Shown here piece after piece: positions 27,490 through 36,182 of a stretch of DNA of 64,000 nt. Every line of letters starts with the position of its first letter. Within the stretch, counting starts at the first letter, position 1. The notes below the pieces were generated by a model. The model worked only from the letters and a program-made list of their open reading frames with translations. It ran no database searches and had not been told where the DNA came from. Where the stretch lies: the NCBI GenBank assembly GCA_021845665.1, contig JAJZVO010000015.1:1-64000 (forward strand). The letters run 5' to 3'. The DNA is from Bacteroidota bacterium (GTDB taxonomy: Bacteria; Bacteroidota; Ignavibacteria; Kryptoniales; JAKASW01). The translations under genes were made by a program, and so were the position numbers.

Positions 27490-27903
27490 TCAGTTGTTCT
27501 TCGCCCCCTGGTTGATCCACGTCCTAATCGTCGCGATCTGGGCCGAGTCGAGCGGATTATGGTTGAGCGGCATACGGGTGCCGGCCTGCCCTGTTATCTT
27601 GAGATAAAGGTAGCTGCTGTCGGCATCGTACGGTTTCACTATCAGGTAAGGCGGCTGTTCGATACTCGGGGCATTAACGATATCCTTGTAAGCAAATCCT
27701 GCCTGAAGACTCATGGGGGCAATCCCGCCGGTAACATGGCATCCCGGGATTGCGCAGCTGTTGGTAAAGATCGGCTGGACCTGGCTTGAAAAGCTGATGG
27801 TTGTATCCGAGGGCGATGGCCCGGTCGGGCTGAGTGCCGCCGTTTTCGAGCAAGCGGCCAAGCCGATCGCCATGAGTAGTACGACCGCTGTCTTCATAGA
27901 CAT
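27490..27903 (-). CDS. Lipoprotein with cytochrome c-like domain (CX4CH)
   Basis: A 137-residue protein with a lipoprotein signal peptide (VLLMAIGLAAC, lipid cysteine C18). A cytochrome c-like domain has the heme-type motif CAIPGCH (C50, C55, H56), spaced CX4CH rather than the usual CX2CH. GTRMPL downstream offers a methionine as possible axial ligand. It would sit in the periplasm or on the outer membrane and might carry one heme. A homologous gene (28294-28698) with the same spacing lies divergently 390 bp away. Whether heme is attached is not shown by the sequence. Confidence 0.75.
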   Translation of the reverse strand: MSMKTAVVLLMAIGLAACSKTAALSPTGPSPSDTTISFSSQVQPIFTNSCAIPGCHVTGGIAPMSLQAGFAYKDIVNAPSIEQPPYLIVKPYDADSSYLYLKITGQAGTRMPLNHNPLDSAQIATIRTWINQGAKNN

Positions 27904-28293
27904 CCTTTTCGAGCTACAACAAAATAGGGCATCTTAAGAGTTTCAGGATCGGGAGTGAAATTACGGACCGGGCATGGCGGACAAAAACGGGAGAAAATTA
28001 CTTAATCGGTTGTTGTACGGCCAGGGGTCAGCCGGAAATACGAATGCGCGAGAGGTTGGAGCAGCGGCGGCGCGGGAGATCCAGCCGCTTTCTCGGCATT
28101 ACGTAAACTATGGCAGGCGGATCGACTGGTCTGGGATCTATGTTCGATATCGCCATGTAGAAACTGAAAGCGAAAAAGAATACCACGTTCTTCATGCATT
28201 CAATCTAAACAATCCATGAATTCTTTTAAAGCATCCGCGGCAAGACACAAATTGATGGCATTGATTGAGAGTGACCGACTGCTAAATTGATCC
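27904..28293. other. Divergent promoter region between two CX4CH lipoprotein genes
   Basis: The 390 bp between the two divergent starts contain no frame with recognisable homology. Promoters for both genes must lie here or in the flanks. I could not identify a confident promoter or operator. Confidence 0.45.
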
Positions 28294-28698
28294 GTGAACA
28301 AATTTAAACTGATAATTCCATTCGCGATCATTGCCGTGTCGCTGGAAGTCTCCTCGTGCAAGAATGTACTCGGACCGACATCCGGTCAATCGACGATCGT
28401 CTTCCCGGATTCCAACGTTAGTTTCTACAGACAGGTTCTACCGCTCTTCGAAGAATCGTGCGACTACTCCGGCTGCCACGATAATGGTACACAGGCCGGA
28501 GGACTAAGCCTTACCACTTATGCCGGTCTCTTCAGCGTCGCCGGCGTTCTCACACCCAAGGACACAGTACACAGCATACTCGTTCAGCGGATCCAGGGAA
28601 TAGGCCCGATAATGCCCCCTCCTCCGCTGTCCGCGCTCAACAGCAACCAGATAGAAGGGATCAAGACCTGGGTAATGGAGGGGGCCCCTGCGAACTGA
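28294..28698 (+). CDS. Lipoprotein with cytochrome c-like domain (CX4CH), paralogue
   Basis: A 134-residue protein starting at GTG 28294, with a lipoprotein signal (IIPFAIIAVSLEVSSC, lipid cysteine C22). Its domain mirrors the neighbour at 27490-27903: VSFYRQVLPLFEESC, then the CX4CH motif CDYSGCH (C56, C61, H62), GGLSLTTYAGLF, and IMPPPP supplying the possible distal methionine, ending in KTWVMEGAPAN versus RTWINQGAKNN. The two genes are clearly paralogous and divergently transcribed. An electron-transfer role in the cell envelope is inferred. Confidence 0.75.
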   Translation: MNKFKLIIPFAIIAVSLEVSSCKNVLGPTSGQSTIVFPDSNVSFYRQVLPLFEESCDYSGCHDNGTQAGGLSLTTYAGLFSVAGVLTPKDTVHSILVQRIQGIGPIMPPPPLSALNSNQIEGIKTWVMEGAPAN

Positions 28699-28723
28699 GA
28701 AGTGGTCCGCTTCACGTCCGTCT

Positions 28724-30820
28724 TCACTTCTTTCTTTCCAGGAGTACCGGTTCGGCCTTTAAAGCGCTCACGCTATCGAAGAAAGCGACTGCTCGACCGT
28801 ATCGCTCTGGCTGAAGCAGCCTGTTCTTCGATGTAAACACGTCGGTGAATACAATCTCACCCGGGTTCTCGTTCCGGTAAGACGAAGAATATCCGAAATC
28901 TGAATCGCGAAACTCAGCTTCCTCCGGCATATGTCCAACCGCAATTGAATCGGCTTCAAAAATCAAAGTCACCCTCTCGCCGAGTACGTAGGGATATTCA
29001 AATTCGACAGGGTATTCTCTAGAGGCGGTAGTCAGCCAGTTGAGATTTTCAAACGCCGGGAACGGATCGACATACAATGAATACGAGCCGGAGCCATCAG
29101 GGACAACATTGTCGCCGCGGAATCGGAAGGACAATGCGAATGGCGTTTGAACAGAATCCGGTGAAGTTGTCGAGCAGGCGATCAGCGTCGAATTCCGAAA
29201 TGTGCCGGCCAGCAGTGACTTACAGTAACTGGCAATTGTCCCGCTGTCCGCATCCGCGAGCTTATTCCGCATTACAATCCCCGCCTCTCCGCCATACTCC
29301 ACTTTCACGCGAAAGTCGCTCAGCAGTGTCAGATGCTCCGCGACTTTTGCCGTAATATCTATCTGGTTATTCCATGCATCCGATCCCGGCGTTGCGACAA
29401 AAAAAGACGTCCCATTATCATTCATGACGAGCGCGGCAGCTACCTCATCTTCGGGCGGAACTTCACCCACCCCACAGAACCGGGCCGATGGATCAAGCCA
29501 TACTATATAGTTGCCGGGGATGAGAACACCGACGATCATCCTGTGAAATCGCCAGCACGGGAATTGCGTGTCGAGATGGCCGTTCGAGCGCGACAAGATC
29601 ACGGCGGGTTTTGCCGGAATACCGACCGCACGGAGAAGGGCCGTCAGAAGGAGCGCCTTTCCCCTGCAATCCCCTTCTCCAGTCTGCATAACTTTCTGTG
29701 GATAGGCTGGCGCCAAATCCCCAAGCAGTTTCTTATTTTCCAAATAGCGAATTCCCTGAACGTACTTCAGAATGTTATCGAGGGTGTCGATTTCGGACGA
29801 AGCTCCATCGACCAGCAGTTCGGCTTTCTTCCTGACAGCGTTAGTGATAACGAGCCGCGGCTCGATGTAATCGTCGAAGTACCATTTGGAGACATCATCC
29901 CAGGATTGCCAATATGACGGTGCAAATTGAACGTAGCCGCGATACCAATCCTCCGGCGGCATATCCGGCTCAGGTTTAAACGGAGGGACATCTTTTAACG
30001 TCCAGGTGAATACGTCGATCTTCCCCTGGTAAGTATCACTCGTTCCTCCTGACCCAAGGACGCCGTCCACTGTCCACGAGGCCAAGTCATGCCAATTTCC
30101 GCCCATAACTCCGGATTTATATTGCCGCTTTACTGACGGCTCTCCAATTTCGGGGTAATTGTACGTCACATAATTCCATCGCCAGTTCTTCGCGTCCTTC
30201 CGGGTGCTGCCAATTACGAATGACGGGACTGCTAGGGTGTAAATGCTTCTCATCACCGGCAGACGGCGCTGAATAACCCACTCTCCCGCCGGGAACGGTA
30301 CGCTCTCTTTGTATGCGTAAGCATATTCGAGTATAGCTCCTCTCACGACGTCGCGGAATCTGAAATTCAGTTCAGCGACATCTGAGTGAAAGACCGACTC
30401 GATACCGCGCCTTCCGTACGTCGTGTGGAAATCTCGTGACCTGACATAGACTTCCTTCCCGTCCGGTTCAACGGTCCGGGCTTTGACCGCGATAAGAGTC
30501 TGGCCCGGACGAAGCCTGATCGCGGCTGAATCTTCCTTCCGGATATTTGAGAACACACGCTCTACCCTATGAACGGTCACAGTCGTATGATAATCATAAT
30601 TCGTATCGAGAACGGTGACCACGTCGGTCCTGTCCATGATGATTACCGCATCGTCGTCCGGATATTCCGACCAGACAGGAAGGTGCTTGATACCCAGCTC
30701 GTTCTGAAGTGAGGAAATGCTCTCGAACGATAAGGTGGCACATGAAGAGATAAGGAAAGCGAGGCATAACAGGATAACGGCATTCATCCGGACAATGATG
30801 CGCTTCCTAAGCATTCTCAT
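28724..30820 (-). CDS. DUF3857/transglutaminase-like lipoprotein
   Basis: A 698-residue exported lipoprotein (signal LCLAFLISSC, lipid cysteine C27). Residues about 45-230 form the DUF3857 beta-domain. A transglutaminase-like papain-fold domain follows with the triad candidates C385 (GEGDCRGKALLLTALLRAVG), H426 (WRFHRMIV) and D443 (WLDPSARF). The C-terminal 200 residues are beta-rich. In the Bacteroidota group such proteins are common periplasmic or surface lipoproteins; the substrate is not known. A second start at residue 12 (MNAVILL) is possible. It ends 26 bp from the convergent cytochrome-like gene. A decayed paralogue lies at 23952-24802. Confidence 0.85.
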   Translation of the reverse strand: MRMLRKRIIVRMNAVILLCLAFLISSCATLSFESISSLQNELGIKHLPVWSEYPDDDAVIIMDRTDVVTVLDTNYDYHTTVTVHRVERVFSNIRKEDSAAIRLRPGQTLIAVKARTVEPDGKEVYVRSRDFHTTYGRRGIESVFHSDVAELNFRFRDVVRGAILEYAYAYKESVPFPAGEWVIQRRLPVMRSIYTLAVPSFVIGSTRKDAKNWRWNYVTYNYPEIGEPSVKRQYKSGVMGGNWHDLASWTVDGVLGSGGTSDTYQGKIDVFTWTLKDVPPFKPEPDMPPEDWYRGYVQFAPSYWQSWDDVSKWYFDDYIEPRLVITNAVRKKAELLVDGASSEIDTLDNILKYVQGIRYLENKKLLGDLAPAYPQKVMQTGEGDCRGKALLLTALLRAVGIPAKPAVILSRSNGHLDTQFPCWRFHRMIVGVLIPGNYIVWLDPSARFCGVGEVPPEDEVAAALVMNDNGTSFFVATPGSDAWNNQIDITAKVAEHLTLLSDFRVKVEYGGEAGIVMRNKLADADSGTIASYCKSLLAGTFRNSTLIACSTTSPDSVQTPFALSFRFRGDNVVPDGSGSYSLYVDPFPAFENLNWLTTASREYPVEFEYPYVLGERVTLIFEADSIAVGHMPEEAEFRDSDFGYSSSYRNENPGEIVFTDVFTSKNRLLQPERYGRAVAFFDSVSALKAEPVLLERKK

Positions 30821-31089
30821 TCCCAGGAAAGAGGCTCGTTATTGGAAAAGGCAAATTGAAGGCTCCGTCAAACCCTCTGCGCCTTCTACCGCTTAGCGCG
30901 CCTCGCGCGAGAGAGAGTAATCTTGCACTGCAAATCATATTTACAAGAAATTACACGCCCAGTCCCAGCTTTGCAAATCGTCCCGCCCCTGTTGAAGAGC
31001 GGGCTGGAATTCCCGAGAAGGCTCAGGGCTCATGCCCGGGTGTTCCGGCGAAAGCAACCCACTTCGTCAAGTAAGAAATTGCACGGTTA

Positions 31090-31338
31090 TCAGGTGAACA
31101 TCTGGTTCATCTCGCCCACTATCGTCATTTGTGCCCTTAGCTCCTCAAGCTGCGCGGTGAGTTGTTCCTTATGCTCCCGTTCCATCTTTGCGAGTGAGAT
31201 AAAGAAATCCCTCACTCTTGTGTCACACGCCAGTCCGGCGGCATGCCTATACTTCTCCTCCGACTCGATCTCGCTTTTGATCGCCTCTTCAAGAATCGAT
31301 ATTATCGTCTCTCTTATTTCGGGTTCATCCTTAGCCAT
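31090..31338 (-). CDS. Small ferritin-like/rubrerythrin-type protein
   Basis: An 82-residue two-helix protein with the rubrerythrin-type pairs ESEEKYRHAA and KMEREHKEQL (ExxY and ExxH), which could bind a di-iron centre when dimerised. The frame extends 10 codons upstream into the preceding gene, but the ATG at 31338 has GAGGAGCGG at the right distance and is preferred. It is the last gene of the 2-oxoacid oxidoreductase operon. A role in protecting oxygen-sensitive Fe-S enzymes is an inference. Confidence 0.75.
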   Translation of the reverse strand: MAKDEPEIRETIISILEEAIKSEIESEEKYRHAAGLACDTRVRDFFISLAKMEREHKEQLTAQLEELRAQMTIVGEMNQMFT

Positions 31339-31348
31339 CTTCCGCTCC

Positions 31349-32695
31349 TCAAATTTCCCCCATGACATGTTCTAGAATTGAAAGAAGCTCTTCAGATCTC
31401 TTCTGAGTTACGGCCACATCCTGGAATGCGAGTGCAGGCAAGATGCCTGTGATTTTCACGGCGGTGAGTATCCCGGCGAACGCGGCTCCGGACGGGAGGT
31501 ACCTTCGCCTGAGCGGCAGCCTGACCACACGCCCGCGACAGCCGGGCAGTTCCAGAGTCTCATCGGCAACTATGAGAGTCTCGTCATTCGCTGCCTCAAA
31601 CACCCCTTTCGTGGCGAGGTCCTTGACACCGTCCTCGGACACGACTATGACGACGTCCGGGATATCTATGCCCGTATAGAGAATCTTGTCGCGAGAGAGC
31701 ACGACCTCCGAAGCGGAGAAGCCGGTACCTTGAGTTATCGGGTTATCGTTTTTCTGAGTAGCGTTTGCGCCCGAAAGCACCGCCGCCTGTACCAGCATAT
31801 ATGCCGCGGACTGAACACGCTCCCCCGCCGTCCCTTCAATGATGAAGCCGGTTTTCTTCTCAAGCGCATTTTCGTACCGCGGCTCCATCCCGGCTCCTTT
31901 GTCTTCTACTTTCCGGCTCTCCATTTTTTCCCTGTAGATCACGCCAAGCTCCTTTCTGTCATCCCTTTGCACGATGATTCCGAGATTCGCCGCCGGTCCC
32001 GCACCGAGTTCTGCGAGTTTGTTCCCCCGTATCGCATTGCCCCGCAGGGCGTACTCGGTACAGAGTTCCAGAACCTCGACGAGAGCGAAGCCGGGATAAG
32101 AGATCGCGGCAGCGATCGTTTCGGCGAGGTCGGCGTCGGTTGCCGTCTTCCGTGCAAGGAAGCCGGCATTTGCTCCTTTTAGGAGCTCTATGATATCCAC
32201 CGGCGGGACTATGTTCCCCCCCGGCGTAGTAGCAGTGACAAATCCAAGCGGCGAGAAGCTGGAATTCTGGCCTCCCGTCATCCCGAACAGGAAATTATTG
32301 TAGAGTATGACGGTAATGTCCAGATTCAGCTGGGCGACGTTGACAAGGTGCAGAAGTCCGATCATCGCTCCGCCGTCTCCGATAACGACGATGCTCTTAA
32401 GCTTCGAATCTGCAAGTATAGAGTCCGCAATCTCAACCCCCATCGCGAAGGCCGTCGACCTTCCGTGAGTAGTGTGAAGCGAGTGTACATTTTCGAATAG
32501 CGTATCCACGAGGCCGACACATCCTATATCACTCGTTATGTTGACGTTGTGCGGTTCGATCTCGAGACGGACAAGGGCGGCGTCGATCGCGTTCGTAATG
32601 TGCTGATGACCGCACCCCTTGCAGAAAGGGAATTTTTGCATAACCTTCAGGTAAGTTTTTCTGTTGGTCGATTTCGGAGTCGTTACTTCGGTCAT
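31349..32695 (-). CDS. 2-oxoacid:ferredoxin oxidoreductase, fused beta-gamma subunit
   Basis: A 448-residue fusion. Residues 1-270 are a TPP-binding beta subunit: FPFCKGCGHQHI, HGRSTAFAMGVEIA and GDGGAMIGLLHLVNVAQLNLDITVILYNN, including the GDG...NN thiamine diphosphate motif. Residues about 285-440 resemble the gamma subunit (TAGERVQSAAYMLVQAAVLSG, then TQKNDNPITQGTGFSASEVV). With the alpha subunit encoded just upstream it would form an enzyme converting a 2-oxoacid and CoA to acyl-CoA and CO2 with reduced ferredoxin. The closest functional type (2-oxoglutarate, branched-chain or aryl) cannot be decided. Confidence 0.85.
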   Translation of the reverse strand: MTEVTTPKSTNRKTYLKVMQKFPFCKGCGHQHITNAIDAALVRLEIEPHNVNITSDIGCVGLVDTLFENVHSLHTTHGRSTAFAMGVEIADSILADSKLKSIVVIGDGGAMIGLLHLVNVAQLNLDITVILYNNFLFGMTGGQNSSFSPLGFVTATTPGGNIVPPVDIIELLKGANAGFLARKTATDADLAETIAAAISYPGFALVEVLELCTEYALRGNAIRGNKLAELGAGPAANLGIIVQRDDRKELGVIYREKMESRKVEDKGAGMEPRYENALEKKTGFIIEGTAGERVQSAAYMLVQAAVLSGANATQKNDNPITQGTGFSASEVVLSRDKILYTGIDIPDVVIVVSEDGVKDLATKGVFEAANDETLIVADETLELPGCRGRVVRLPLRRRYLPSGAAFAGILTAVKITGILPALAFQDVAVTQKRSEELLSILEHVMGEI

Positions 32696-32711
32696 TCAAG
32701 CTCCATTAGTT

Positions 32712-33839
32712 CTACGACAGTACCGCCTTTTCGATTTCCCCAGGCGCGATCATTCTTCCGACGGAATTTATTCCCAGGACTTTCTTATCCGGAAGAACAC
32801 GTTCGATCTGTGCTCTGTACAGCCCCATGATATTCTCTTCGACGACTACAACTTTACTTACTTTCCTTGCCGCCTCTTTGATTTCCTTTTCCGGAATCGG
32901 AAAAAGCGTCAGTAAGTTGCAGAACGAGACACGTTCACCCTTTGCGCGGAGCCCTGCTACGGCCTCTATCGAAGCACGGGCACTTACACCGTAACTGAAT
33001 ACAATTGTGTCGGCTCCATCAGCAGTATCGGTGTCGACCAGTGTGATCTCTTCCGAGTTGGAAATCACCTTTTCCTGAAGATGCCTGAGGACTTCGATGG
33101 TCTCCCGGGAATTCTTCTGAAGCCGCCCGCTCTTGTCGTGAGCCGAGCCGGTGATGGTTGCTTTCTCTTTGCCGCCTATCGGTGAGAATTCGGGGATTTC
33201 GCCTGGAAGTGAGAAGCGATAGTTTCCGAACGACTCACCATTGCTCCGCACAAACATCTTCCGATCAACAGTACCCGATTTAGGAAGGGCAGAATAGTCG
33301 ATATTCTCGGACGTCATCGCGACTTCCTTGTCGGTCAGCAAGATCACCGGGGTGCGCAGTCTTTCGGCTACGTTGAAGGAGTGAATTGTGAGCGTGAAGG
33401 CTTCCACGGGCGTGGAGGGGGAGAAGACAGGGATAGTATATCCGCCGCCGACGGCGTTGCCCGCGAGGAGCACGTCTCCCTGCCCGCCCTGGGTTGCTCC
33501 GCCGGTGGACGGGCCGAGCCGTTGGACGAGTGCGATTACCACCGGGGTTTCGGTCATCAACGCGTATTGGAGCGTTTCGATCATGAGTGAAAAACCGGGG
33601 CCGGAGGTTGCCGTCATCGCTTTGTAGCCTCGTTGAGACGCACCCACGCAGAAGGCCAAAGCGGAAATCTCATCTGGGGCACCAATCGCCACGTCGCCGC
33701 GCTTCGGAAGTTCGTCTATCATGGATTTGTATATGCCGGAAGCAGGGGTGATAGGATAGCCGGCGAAGAACCTGCAACCGGCAACGATTGCCCCCTCGGC
33801 AATCATCTGGTTTCCATTCCTTATCCTGAACTGCGGCAC
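32712..33839 (-). CDS. 2-oxoacid:ferredoxin oxidoreductase, alpha subunit (second set)
   Basis: A 375-residue alpha subunit of the pyruvate/2-oxoglutarate ferredoxin oxidoreductase family. The pyrimidine-binding domain shows CRFFAGYPITPASGIYK, GASQRGYKAMTATSGPGFSLM and QRLGPSTGGATQGGQGDVL. Domain II follows with TIVFSYGVSARASIEAV and NLLTLFPIPEKEI. It pairs with the fused beta-gamma subunit 16 bp downstream. It lacks the N-terminal gamma domain that some KorA proteins carry, consistent with gamma being fused to beta here. Confidence 0.88.
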   Translation of the reverse strand: MPQFRIRNGNQMIAEGAIVAGCRFFAGYPITPASGIYKSMIDELPKRGDVAIGAPDEISALAFCVGASQRGYKAMTATSGPGFSLMIETLQYALMTETPVVIALVQRLGPSTGGATQGGQGDVLLAGNAVGGGYTIPVFSPSTPVEAFTLTIHSFNVAERLRTPVILLTDKEVAMTSENIDYSALPKSGTVDRKMFVRSNGESFGNYRFSLPGEIPEFSPIGGKEKATITGSAHDKSGRLQKNSRETIEVLRHLQEKVISNSEEITLVDTDTADGADTIVFSYGVSARASIEAVAGLRAKGERVSFCNLLTLFPIPEKEIKEAARKVSKVVVVEENIMGLYRAQIERVLPDKKVLGINSVGRMIAPGEIEKAVLS

Positions 33840-33888
33840 GTTTCCTCCGACTGATTCGACAATGATCTAATTCCTTGCACGGAACAAA

Positions 33889-34890
33889 TTACCTTCGCGC
33901 ACTTTGCACTTTTTTCTTTGCGCTATCGGTCTCACGGATGCTAAGCGCTGCAGAAGATCTTCGTTCGCCCTGGAACTCGCCACTTCCGGCGTGATGAGCT
34001 TGTGTCGTTGGTACGCATTTGGAATACAATCTTTCCCACTCCTCGTCGACGTTCTCCTGTATGATTCCGATCCGTTCTTCGTCGAGATGGCGGAACCTTC
34101 CCTGTATCTTAATATAGTCGCGAACCGGAACGCCTTCCGGCTCCTTGGACAGCTTATAGTCTGTTCCATGGAATATCTCGATCAGCGGAAAGACTTTGCT
34201 TTCGATCGCCATGCGGGAAATCTTGATCGAATCTTCGGGTTCGAATTTCCATCCGGGGGGACAGGGGGAAAAGACGTGTATGAATTTGAACCCGCGGATA
34301 TCCTTTGCCTTCCGGATCTTCGAAATCATGTCGTCCGGATAAGCAACGCTGGCAGTGGCAAGGTAAGGTATCCTGTGAGCGGCAAGTATTTCCACTATGT
34401 TCTTCTTCTTCTCCGCTTTCGGGGACTCGGTGGGAGTTGTAGTCGTCCAGGCGCCTAAGGGAGTTGCCGAGCTTCTCTGGATACCGGTGTTCATGTACGC
34501 TTCGTTGTCGTAGCAAATGTAAATGAAATCCTCGTTCCTTTCCGCGGCGCCCGACAGCGCCTGCAGACCGATATCAAACGTGCCTCCGTCACCGGCGAAG
34601 GCGAGGACTGTCGTTTCGTGGTCACCCTGTGCATCGAGGCCTGCCTTGACTCCGCAGGCAGTCGACGCGGCAGTCTCGAAGGCCGTGTGGAAGACCGGAA
34701 CTCCCGCCGCCGAATACGGCACCGGCCCGTCGATTACGGACCAGCAGCATGCCGGTATTACTACCACCGTTTTCCTCCCGAGTGCCTTCAGAGCATACCT
34801 CATGGTCAGAGTTGCACCACAACCCGGGCACGCGAAGTGACCGGGAGCCAGGACCTCCTCCGGAGGCAATTGGTACTTTATTTGTCCCAT
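33889..34890 (-). CDS. porB: Pyruvate:ferredoxin oxidoreductase, beta subunit
   Basis: A 333-residue TPP-binding beta subunit. HFACPGCGATLTMRYAL carries the first Fe-S cysteines, VIPACCWSVIDGP the next, and FAGDGGTFDIGLQALSGAAERNEDFIYICYDNEAYMNTG the thiamine diphosphate site. PTTTP-like residues and FSPCPPGW near the C-terminal third are typical of PorB. The extra C-terminal about 40 residues are polar and unconserved. It follows porA by only 3 bp on the minus strand. Pyruvate is the most likely substrate, by similarity, but other 2-oxoacids are possible. Confidence 0.9.
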   Translation of the reverse strand: MGQIKYQLPPEEVLAPGHFACPGCGATLTMRYALKALGRKTVVVIPACCWSVIDGPVPYSAAGVPVFHTAFETAASTACGVKAGLDAQGDHETTVLAFAGDGGTFDIGLQALSGAAERNEDFIYICYDNEAYMNTGIQRSSATPLGAWTTTTPTESPKAEKKKNIVEILAAHRIPYLATASVAYPDDMISKIRKAKDIRGFKFIHVFSPCPPGWKFEPEDSIKISRMAIESKVFPLIEIFHGTDYKLSKEPEGVPVRDYIKIQGRFRHLDEERIGIIQENVDEEWERLYSKCVPTTQAHHAGSGEFQGERRSSAALSIRETDSAKKKVQSARR

Positions 34891-34893
34891 CTT

Positions 34894-36180
34894 TCAGACT
34901 CCATCCGATCTTTTCATTGCGGCACTGTTTTCAGGAAATGGCGGCTCGGGGCGATCGGCACCGGCAGTTTTCAAACCGACCCAGACAGCCTCACTTACCG
35001 GCTCCTCGTGGTTCATGAGGTATGAAAAGATCTCGTTTATTGTTTCAGGTGTTATGTCTCGCCCGCCGAGCCCGGCGATGAAGCCGAACACAGCCGGCCT
35101 GTCGGGTGCATTATACAGAACCGCTTTCGTTTCTTGGTAAATTATCCCGGTAGCGCCAAACGACACATTGCGATCCATAACGCCGATCTTCCTGACATGC
35201 TTCGCCAGCGCCCTGATCTCGTCGACAGGGAACGGTCTGAAGGTTCGAATCTTCATCAGTCCGACTGGGAATCCCATGCTTCTGAGCTCATCGACTGCGA
35301 TCCTTGCAGTACTGACAGCCGTAGCTGAAGTGATCAGGACCGTCTCGGCATCTTCAGCCATATATTCTTCGACCAATCCTCCGTAGGAGCGGCCGAACAT
35401 ATTGGCAAAATCACGGTCGACTTCCCTTATGACGCTTCTCGCATCCTCCATGGCCTGGTACAGCTTGTAACGCATTTCCATGTACGCTTCCGGCCCGATG
35501 AGTGCGCCAAACGCTCTGGGATCTGATGTGTCGACTTTGAAAGACGCTTTCCTCGCCGGTAGGAATTCATCCACAAGCTCCTGCTTCGGGATGGCGACCG
35601 GTTCGGACGTATGGCTCAATACAAAAGCGTCAAGATTGATCATGACCGGAAGAGACACCGTCTCGGCAATCTTATACGCCTGAAGGACCGTGTCCGTAAC
35701 CTCCTGGTTGCTTTCTGCATAGAACTGGAGCCACCCTGTGTCGCGCTGGGAGAGGCTGTCGTTGTGATCGACATAGATAGACCACGGGGGGGCCATTGCG
35801 CGGTTGACGTTCACCATCACAATCGGGAGCCTGCTTCCCGCGGCCCAGTGGAGAAGCTCGTGCATGAGCGCGAGCCCCTGGGACGATGTCGCCGTGAAGG
35901 CTCGTGCGCCGCTGATCGAGGAGCCGATACAACAAGCCATCGCAGAATGTTCCGACTCGACCTTGATGAATTTCGCGTCGAGCTCGCCGTCGCTTACGAT
36001 CTCGGAAAGTTTCTCCACCACGCTTGTCTGAGGCGTGATGGGATAGGCAGCTATCACCTGCACTCGCGCGAGCTTCACCGCGTACGATGCCGCGTGAGTT
36101 CCTTCCATGACCACGACTTTTTCAATCGATGGATGGAGCAGACCTGAGTTGGTCGTATTCATCCCGTTCCTTCCTTCCAT
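34894..36180 (-). CDS. porA: Pyruvate:ferredoxin oxidoreductase, alpha subunit
   Basis: A 428-residue PorA. The pyrimidine-binding domain has VIAAYPITPQTSVVEKLSE, KVESEHSAMACCIGSSISGARAFTATSSQGLALM and NRAMAPPWSIYVDHNDSLSQRDTG, all standard for this family. The transketolase-C-like domain has RTFRPFPVDEIRAL and GVMDRNVSFGATG. The start at 36180 has an AGGAGGT ribosome-binding site inside the end of the upstream gene; 36162 (MNTTNSG) is an alternative. It lies between the GltD-like gene and porB with almost no spacing. Confidence 0.92.
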   Translation of the reverse strand: MEGRNGMNTTNSGLLHPSIEKVVVMEGTHAASYAVKLARVQVIAAYPITPQTSVVEKLSEIVSDGELDAKFIKVESEHSAMACCIGSSISGARAFTATSSQGLALMHELLHWAAGSRLPIVMVNVNRAMAPPWSIYVDHNDSLSQRDTGWLQFYAESNQEVTDTVLQAYKIAETVSLPVMINLDAFVLSHTSEPVAIPKQELVDEFLPARKASFKVDTSDPRAFGALIGPEAYMEMRYKLYQAMEDARSVIREVDRDFANMFGRSYGGLVEEYMAEDAETVLITSATAVSTARIAVDELRSMGFPVGLMKIRTFRPFPVDEIRALAKHVRKIGVMDRNVSFGATGIIYQETKAVLYNAPDRPAVFGFIAGLGGRDITPETINEIFSYLMNHEEPVSEAVWVGLKTAGADRPEPPFPENSAAMKRSDGV

Positions 36181-36182
36181 GC

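Noticed and set aside
27974-28219. An 81-codon plus-strand frame in the divergent region between the two CX4CH lipoproteins
   Set aside because: No signal peptide, domain or ribosome-binding site is visible and the composition does not resemble neighbouring proteins.
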